Source of the DNA: Chara braunii
Taxonomy: Eukaryota; Streptophyta; Charophyceae; Charales; Characeae
Direction: 5' to 3'
DNA: 24,097 nucleotides
NCBI GenBank assembly: GCA_003427395.1
Contig: BFEA01000306.1
Location: 1,329,842 to 1,353,938 of the forward strand
Under the pieces are notes generated by a model. That model was given only the letters and a program-made list of their open reading frames with translations. It was not told the DNA's origin and ran no database searches. Numbering within the stretch: the stretch's first letter is position 1; each line of letters opens with the position of its first letter. The position numbers were made by a program, and so were the translations under genes. Of the stretch, positions 18,284 through 24,097 are shown piece by piece.

Positions 18284-19639
18284 TTTTGGACCGTTAGTAT
18301 TGGCAGGTGGGTCAGAGAGTCACCAGTCAACAAAAGAATCAATTAGACTCTCAAGAGGTCACTCCCCCTTTCAATTAGACGAACACTCCTTTTCCCAGTC
18401 CTTGCCCACTTCAGATGGTCACTTTCCCTCTCTCCCTTTTCTCTCTCCCACCTCTCTCTCTCTTCTTTCTGGTTGCGAGTCTCCACGGGCATCGGAAATG
18501 AACTCAGAGAAACAGACTGAAAAGCTCAGAGAGGAGAAGAGAGAACTCCTAGCCGGAGCGGCATTTCATTTGAAAGTAGAGAGCAGCAAACCAAAGAAAA
18601 GCAAAACAAATTCAAACGAGAGGTCTGATCCAGCAACCCAGTCTGATCAGACTGCATACGAGGTCCTCTCGAGTCCAGTATGACCAGCTCCGTGACCGTA
18701 CAGCAAATCAGACAACGAGTGACTAAATGCAACAATGGAGAATTGAGTGGTGTACAGGGTGCGAGTCAAGCCACAGACAGTGCAATCCAAAAGAAGTGCG
18801 AAACGTCTCAGCCAAGATCCCCTCGGCAGTGGGTGTCCTAATCCAAGAAGAATGAACTCGCATCCCAGCCAAGGAGACAAGAGGTCAATGCCTAACCGAT
18901 TTGGGTCCAGAGGCTCTTCTTGTTTGGGCCCGGTCCCGCTGGGTCCCAGGGGTCCCACGTAGGTCGCAACCAGGTCCCAACCAAAAGGAGTTCCACATGG
19001 ACTTAGTTCAGTCTCTACTGCAATGAAAAACGAAATTTCAACTTCTTGCAGAACCTGCAGACTACAACCGTTCAGAGATGAAAAGACAAAGCATTGTAGA
19101 AAGACTCGGCATTTAGGTCAAGATACTTCATTTTCCATCCATCAGGTGAGTAGGTAGATCACATGCATTCAGTCACACAATCAAGACCACAGAGGAGTAG
19201 GAAAAGAAACCCAGAGTACCCCAGCATGACAATCAATACCATACACACATACATGGGCATCCCGTAGGTGCACGACACTTACCTGAGTGGCCTTGAGCTT
19301 CGAGATGAATAGAACTCACCCCCCCCTCATGTGGTCCTCCTGACCCCTCTAACACTACCCCTACACTAGTGTCCTATCTCCTAGGAGGGTCTGACTCCAA
19401 CACCAAAGTGCAACGCCGGATCCCCCGTCGATGCTGAAGAACAAAGTAGCAACTTGCAGTCCGTAGATGCCGAGTGGCCGTTGACCCTCAACCTCGCCTA
19501 CTTGAGGGCAGCCCTTAAGTTGCAAAGTGTCTCCCTTGAATCAGATTCCAGGTGCGAGTGCCTCTCATTATCGCCTCTCTCAAATCGCCGCATGAAGTCT
19601 CCTCGAAATGTCTCGCCACCCTAATCTCACTCTCAAGCA

Positions 19640-19682
19640 ACCTGGTTAGGTTCTATGTTGACCCCACATGACCTAACCAGGT
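19640..19682. repeat. Hairpin with perfect 12-bp arms in the element 2 leader
   Basis: ACCTGGTTAGGT (19640-19651) pairs exactly with ACCTAACCAGGT (19671-19682). The 19-base loop contains a further ATGT/ACAT pair. Confidence 0.85.
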
Positions 19683-19729
19683 GGGGGCAGCTTCCCTTAG
19701 CCACGCTGCCCCACTTCCCTCAACCAACC

Positions 19730-19773
19730 AACCCTAACCCTAAGTGTTGCCCTCAACCACTTAGGTTAGGGTT
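19730..19773. repeat. Hairpin built from telomere-like words in the element 2 leader
   Basis: AACCCTAACCCTAAGTG (19730-19746) pairs with CACTTAGGTTAGGGTT (19758-19773) with a single bulged base. The loop is 11 bases. The arms contain CCCTAA and TTAGGG words facing each other. Confidence 0.85.
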
Positions 19774-19811
19774 AGGGCAGCAAAATCAACTCTCACCAGC
19801 AAGTAGAATCC

Positions 19812-19823
19812 GCTCTGATACCA
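19812..19823 (-). promoter_or_regulatory. Primer-binding site, initiator tRNA-Met
   Basis: On the minus strand it is TGGTATCAGAGC, an exact match to the usual plant initiator tRNA-Met PBS, one base away from the LTR end ATAACA. Confidence 0.93.
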
Positions 19824-19824
19824 A

Positions 19825-20575
19825 TGTTATGACCCTGGCCATTTTCGAGATACGCATCCACCGGAAAGTACAANGCCATCCAATTGTAGAAAGAAATGAA
19901 TGAACTTGAGAGGAGAGAGAGAGGATTAGAAGAGGAAGAAGAAGAAGAAGAAGAAGAAGAAGTAGGAAAGACGAAGAAGAAGATGTACACCAGCAAAGAC
20001 AATGACAAGGCTCTTCTTCTTCGCCCAACAATCTCCTCCTCCTTATCTCTCCCTTCTCTTATTCATACAAGAAATAATAATACAATGTTGAATGACTGAT
20101 CCAGAATCAATGTCCGAGTCCCTCTTCTACTTCAGGTATCACTTGAGGTCCACCATAGCCACGGCCGCCTCCCCATTCTTCACTCTCATAGACCGAGGCT
20201 ATGGCGGACTACTAGGCCTTGCCCAGATGCCCAAAGGACAACCCAAAGCAGCTATGGCTGCTCTAGCTAAGACCGCCATGCCCAACCCTGCCTTGAAGCT
20301 TCTTGGTGTGGCTCTCCCCGGTTGGGGACTCCTTGCTGCAGCGCCCACCAAGGTGATGAAGATGGCCACGCTCCTCCCCCTTCCTTCCTTCTTCCTCCCT
20401 CGTGTCCTTCTCCTTCCTTCCCAGCAGCGCTGCTCCAGCCAGCGCTCCACCGGTGTGTCGCCAAACTTGCACACCGAAAAGAGAGCCGGACTCTCCGCTC
20501 GGCCCGTAGATATAGCGGCCTGCTTTGCCTCTTGGGCGGTGACTTCCAGGCCGCTCGGCCTCCCAAGCAACCGGT
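19825..20575 (-). repeat. 5' LTR of retrotransposon 2, truncated
   Basis: It matches 11653 to about 12425 from TGTTATGACC to CAAGCAACCGGT and then departs abruptly. About 27 bp around the CCACCATAGCCAGGTAAGTA segment of the other copy are missing, and the GAA tract is longer. An ambiguous base lies at 19874. In element orientation the missing part is the U3 end, so the promoter is probably gone. Confidence 0.88.
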
Positions 20576-21061
20576 GTCGAGCGGCCGAAGGTCAGTCGAC
20601 CACCCGAAATCTGACGGATTAACGCTTAGTTTATCTGCCTATCGAGGGATTGACCGCGACTTTTGTCCGAGCCGTTGGGAGAAATTAGGGGTAGAAAAGG
20701 GACCCCTAATATTCTCTATGTCAACTATTAAAACTGGCCCTTGATATCAACGACAGGAACGATTGCGCCTGCCGCTCCCCGCGCCTGTCATTTTCATCCG
20801 TTCCGAGGCTGTTCCCGAAGCGGCCGACCGCGGTGCGGAGGCGCGGTGGTAGGCCTCCGCACATCGCTTTCACACTCAACAATTGTCGAGGAATTGAACC
20901 CTTAGTTTTTATTAATTTTAATATCAAAAGTAAAACTGAGAGAGAGGATTAAGAATAATAAAAGAGGAGAGAATAATGAAATATTTGGTATTTAATTAAA
21001 TTCCACCGGAATTTAATTCTGATGAAACTGCCCTTCATTTTCTTTATTTTCGATAATATAA
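20576..21061. other. No gene recognised; AT-rich from about 20900
   Basis: Unique sequence follows the LTR break, GC-rich to about 20890 and AT-rich afterwards. The AT-rich part (about 20940-21060) resembles 21820-21970. Confidence 0.5.
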
Positions 21062-21069
21062 TTAAGAAG
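21062..21069. repeat. 8-bp target-site duplication, left copy
   Basis: TTAAGAAG here and at 21812-21819 directly flanks the inverted-repeat element. Confidence 0.88.
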
Positions 21070-21159
21070 CATGGTTACCGTCCGGACGTCCGGAACCCAT
21101 TCCGGACCGTCCGCATCTGGATGTCCGGGCGGACATTCGGTCCGGTAGGTCCGGAATTA

Positions 21160-21300
21160 AAAAATATATATATATATATATATTTGTGACGATATATATA
21201 TGCCCCTCATTTGTTGTCCTCTTCTCCCTCTCTGCCTACGGTTTACCGGGCAGTTCTATTTGACGATATATATATATATATATATTTTTTTTTTGGGGGG
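21160..21300. repeat. TA-rich microsatellites within the hAT-like element
   Basis: There are (TA)n runs at about 21164-21182, 21190-21200 and 21266-21284. The latter two each follow the word GACGATATATAT, suggesting a small internal duplication. Confidence 0.8.
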
Positions 21301-21404
21301 GGTGGTTCGTTCATGGCCCACATCCAGAAAAAATGTTTGGGGATTTTTTGACTATTTTCCGGCCCTTTCAGAAAGCCGAAGAGGACCGGGCTGAAACTGA
21401 TTCT

Positions 21405-21462
<58 letters not shown>

Positions 21463-21583
21463 CGGACAAACAAACAGGCAGACACAGACAGACAGACACG
21501 CAGACAGACAAACAGACAGAAACAGACAGAAACAGACAGATAGAAACAGAGAGCGACAGACACACACACACACACACACACAA

Positions 21584-21614
<31 letters not shown>

Positions 21615-21620
21615 AGGTGC
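21405..21620. repeat. Compound microsatellite: GT, GA, CAGA, CA, GA
   Basis: (GT)n to 21438, (GA)n to about 21462, a degenerate CAGA/CAAA array to about 21560, (CA)n, then (GA)n to about 21617. Open frames across it on both strands are artefacts. Confidence 0.93.
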
Positions 21621-21811
21621 AAAGGCTGGATACTGCCTTGAAGGGCCCAATTCACTCCCTGTCTCTAAACCTTCTGTAATAACCTTTTCTTTTCTTTTCT
21701 TCTTCTTCTATTTCCTCCCTTTTTTTTTTTTTTTTTTTTNTCCGGGATTTTCCGGACGCAGGTCCGTCCGGACATCATGCTCTGTCCGGGTCCGGGTCCG
21801 GGGTAACCATG

Positions 21812-21819
21812 TTAAGAAG
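21812..21819. repeat. 8-bp target-site duplication, right copy
   Basis: TTAAGAAG, identical to 21062-21069. Confidence 0.88.
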
Positions 21820-21975
21820 TGAGAAAAGGAATTAAAAATAATAAAAGGAAAGGAAGCCATTGATTATTTAATATTTGATTAAATTTTATTTGAATTATTC
21901 ACGATGGGATTTAGCCACGAATTATTTATTTATCCTGATTTTAACGACTTTCTCTATTTCTCGATAATCGACATC
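21820..21975. repeat. Diverged copy of the AT-rich segment at about 20940-21060
   Basis: Shared words in the same order include AATAATAAAAG, a TATTT...TTTAATTAAAT or TTTGATTAAAT stretch, and a CTTTATTTTCGATAAT or CTCTATTTCTCGATAAT stretch. The hAT-like element sits at the join of the two copies. Confidence 0.45.
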
Positions 21976-22079
21976 GCTTACGTGACTTACCTGACTTACC
22001 TGATTCCCAACCTCGTCGCAACCTGTATATTATGAGTGCGGGTTCCATGGTCGGCGTGGTGTTACCGCCCTGTTACTTT

Positions 22080-22900
22080 GATTGTGCCACTCGAATTTGC
22101 TGCTTCGGTGTGACCGTTGGTTCGGTTCGGGCACGACACTCCGACTCGGGACAGGTCCAGTACTACCACGGCACTGCGGCATTGTACGACATTTGACATG
22201 TTACAGGTTCGGTATCGAGGGGACATTGGCACGGTACGGTTGTCTCAGGTTCGGTTTGGCTTGGCATTGGTACAACTCCGAAGGATTATCTCACGTTCCG
22301 CTCGGTACGGAACAGGTACGACAGTGGTACGGTACTTGCTTCATTGTGCGGTATTCAGCGTTGGGCTGGTACAAGCTGTTGGAGATTATTTCGAGTTCGG
22401 AACTGGCTTGTCCCCATATTGCAAACAGGAATGAGCACGAGACATTGGATTGGGACAGGTGCAGTTCTTGATGGTACTGGCATGGCGACTCTGCTCCAGA
22501 TTACGGTACTCTGTGTTGGTCCAGCATGGATACGAGCTAGCTCGCTTCATGATGGCGGCTGCCAGTATGGCCGGCCTGGTTCGGTACACGTTGGTGCTGC
22601 GACGGCATGCTGCGGCCTATTCAGGTTCTTTTCGATGTTCGGGATTGATACGGTACGTTCATCAGTTCAAGATATCGACATTGTTCATCTGCAGCGTCCT
22701 GTCGTATTTTTGTATTGATTCGATATGGATATCTGTCTGGTATTGGCATGGTTCATCGCGGCACGATACAGTATTCCGCATTGGTATGGTACGACTCCTA
22801 GATCGGAACAGGCATGGTACACTGGTTCGGGACAGGTACGGTNCTGCCACGATGATTGTTGTATTATACGACATTCGGCATCGAACTGGNTTGGTGAGGG
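22080..22900. repeat. Degenerate ~150-bp repeats rich in GGTAC and GTTCGG
   Basis: The word GGGACAGGT (or GGAACAGGT) occurs at 22148, 22309, 22452 and 22829. TACGACATT follows the first and last at nearly the same distance (37 and 38 bases), and a related GCGGTATTC lies at the matching place after the second. Open frames here overlap in several phases and show no domains. Ambiguous bases lie at 22843 and 22890. Confidence 0.5.
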
Positions 22901-24097
22901 TACAGGGGGGCTACAAAATTGAAGCTATTCATTATGTTTTGGTGTTGGCTCTGCACATCCCAGACCGAGCCCTATTTCAAATCTTTCCGCACNGGCAGCA
23001 CTGGTGTGACTCGATCCTAATTGGGAATCCGCTCTGGACCGGGTGTGTCTACCAAGGATCCACTCGACAATTCGATGGAAAGGGACTGTACCTAGCGTGG
23101 TTGTCGTGGTTATCAGACTGCGTCAGACGCTCAACGAGCCTTTAATATGCCTGGACCAATTGAGGCACTGAACTACTGCAACCAAGCTTCCGAATTNAAA
23201 GGGGGCTCTGTTTACTCCTTGGGGGGGCCACGAGTTGGAGATCANACCGAACGACTCGCCCGGGNTACTAGTTTCTCTAGGCCTGGGGTTTGCTTGCGGC
23301 TGGTACCGGCGGTCCTGACTGTGTGGGCTACGAGGACGACGCTGACTGCATATAAAGGGACCAAAGCCCGAAGAGGGGGACACTGCGAGCAGGGTGTACG
23401 CAGCGCAACAGATCAGTCTGGCGGTGGTTGGTACCCGGAAGCACGATTGAGGAGAGTGAGGAAAGGCGTGCGCGGCGTACTCAATGTCGTACCGGAGTCC
23501 GATTGGGAGAGGCAATGCAGGTGGGTGAGCGGCGAAGCGGAAGAGAGGAGAGCCAGACGGGGCAGGGAGGAGGAGTGTGTCAGGTGTCCACAACTCCAAC
23601 TGGAGTGCGCTCAAGGAAAGAGCGGTTCGCAGGAGGATGTACCGGGAGCAATGTACAGGCAGCGAGAGCTCACATTGAACTAGATGCTCGCCGTCAACTG
23701 AAGTGTGCACCGCCATGATACACAACGTTCTCGGTCGGTAGCAAGGGGCGGGAATACAGAGCGCGCGATGACAGGAATGTGCACGGAGCAAGCATGGCGA
23801 ATGAAAAGACCACTTTGAAAGGGGTGTGACTGAGTAGCTGCGAAAGGCGGCCAAGGGAGGATGGAGAGAGCAGACGAGGAGGNATCTTCTCATTCTTTTC
23901 ATTTGGAAGCAAAGTTCACTGCGCGCTGCGCGCTTCGACACTGTACGGCGTGTTGGAGGTGACCTCATTGGTGCCCCCTTTGCAAGCACTAGCGGAGGGA
24001 CGAGCTACGATAGGAGTAGCAACGGTCAGGGAGAGAAATTGAGGGTTAGTATCGGGGCGAATCAAGCCATACCGCAACTGTATGAGGAGGAGGACAC
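22901..24097. other. No gene recognised; weak TATA-like site
   Basis: Overlapping open frames on both strands (for example 23123-23989 minus and 23147-23683 plus) contain ambiguous codons and no recognisable motif. Ambiguous bases occur at 22993, 23197, 23245, 23265 and 23883. A GCATATAAAGG word at 23348-23358 is the only promoter-like feature. Confidence 0.5.
23351..23356 (+). promoter_or_regulatory. TATA-box-like sequence
   Basis: TATAAA in the context GCATATAAAGGGACC, in an otherwise GC-rich stretch. No supported gene follows, so a promoter is only a possibility. Confidence 0.25.

Larger units (their letters stand above)
18284..19811 (-). other. 5' leader of retrotransposon 2, non-coding
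   Basis: This is 1.5 kb between gag and PBS with no convincing frame on either strand. It contains a purine-rich tract (minus strand) near 18415-18475, GGTCCC-type words at 18926-18980, and two inverted repeats close to the PBS at 19640-19682 and 19730-19773. Confidence 0.65.
11653..20575 (-). mobile_element. Ty3/gypsy chromovirus-type LTR retrotransposon 2, degenerate
   Basis: The element reads right to left: a truncated 5' LTR from 19825, an exact 12-base initiator tRNA-Met PBS, a leader, gag, protease, RT, RNase H, integrase, chromodomain, a PPT and a full 3' LTR ending at 11653. The RT-before-integrase order makes it Ty3/gypsy. Its LTRs do not resemble those of element 1. A 655-codon open frame still covers part of RT, RNase H and most of integrase, but gag and the joins are broken by frameshifts and stops. 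The integrase catalytic Glu is Lys, and the RT active-site box is truncated. It lies tail-to-tail with element 1. Confidence 0.93.
21070..21811. mobile_element. Non-autonomous hAT-like DNA transposon (742 bp)
   Basis: The ends are a perfect 10-bp inverted repeat, CATGGTTACC (21070-21079) and GGTAACCATG (21802-21811), flanked by an exact 8-bp duplication TTAAGAAG. An 8-bp duplication and ends starting CA fit the hAT superfamily. Each end has a cluster of GTCCGG or CCGGAC words, at 21080-21154 and 21741-21801. Subterminal transposase-binding repeats are known in hAT elements, so this role is inferred. The interior has no transposase frame; it is AT, GT, GA, CAGA and CA microsatellite, a T run and an ambiguous base at 21740. 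Confidence 0.82.

Noticed and set aside
19730-19780. True telomere or internal telomeric array
   Set aside because: Only two or three TTAGGG-type units are present on each side, arranged as a hairpin within a retrotransposon leader.
21243-21679. Overlapping frames of 75-135 codons on both strands
   Set aside because: They are translations of GT, GA, CAGA and CA microsatellites inside the hAT-like element.
23123-23989. 288-codon minus-strand frame and 178-codon plus-strand frame
   Set aside because: They overlap each other, contain ambiguous codons and have no recognisable domain or composition of a real protein. A GC-rich stretch gives long frames by chance.
1-24097. CRISPR array, tRNA or rRNA genes, or a prokaryotic defence or toxin system
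   Set aside because: No regularly spaced identical repeats with unique spacers, no tRNA cloverleaf or rRNA core sequence and no operon-like gene packing were seen on reading both strands.

Overview
The window looks like repeat-rich, gene-poor nuclear DNA of a eukaryote. There are no bacterial operons, no recognisable host genes and no tRNA or rRNA genes. Most of it is two decayed Ty3/gypsy LTR retrotransposons of the chromovirus type, plus microsatellites, degenerate tandem repeats and one short DNA transposon. The host cannot be read off directly. The primer-binding sites (initiator tRNA-Met) and the polyprotein style fit a plant or streptophyte alga, and from memory they resemble elements of Chara braunii. 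That assignment is a guess and was not tested.

Layout. 1-1320: simple repeats and sequence with no supported gene. 1321-1520: one unit of a diverged ~200-bp tandem repeat. 1529-10734: retrotransposon 1 on the + strand (5' LTR 1529-2997, PBS 3000-3011, leader, gag, protease, RT, RNase H, integrase, chromodomain, PPT, 3' LTR 9621-10734). 10738-11095: two more units of the same ~200-bp repeat, so the element split a repeat array. 11096-11652: no gene, with a GA microsatellite and an assembly gap. 11653-about 20575: retrotransposon 2 on the - strand (3' LTR 11653-12961, pol 13003-16643, gag 16705-18283, leader, PBS 19812-19823, truncated 5' LTR from 19825). 20576-21061: AT-rich DNA. 21070-21811: a 742-bp non-autonomous hAT-like transposon with an 8-bp target duplication. 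21820-24097: degenerate repeats and sequence with no supported gene, with scattered ambiguous bases.

How the parts relate. Both retrotransposons have the order gag-PR-RT-RH-IN-chromodomain and their 3' ends face each other. Their LTRs are not obviously alike, so they are different families. Both are dead: frames are broken by stops, frameshifts and small deletions, and catalytic residues are lost in RT and RNase H (element 1) and in RT and integrase (element 2). Many lesions look like C-to-T or G-to-A transitions. I found no coherent new multi-gene system. The best leads are the hAT-like element with GTCCGG arrays at its ends, the insertion into the ~200-bp repeat array, an over-represented octamer CCATAGCC, hairpins beside the element 2 PBS, and a DYGAT protease motif shared by both retrotransposons.
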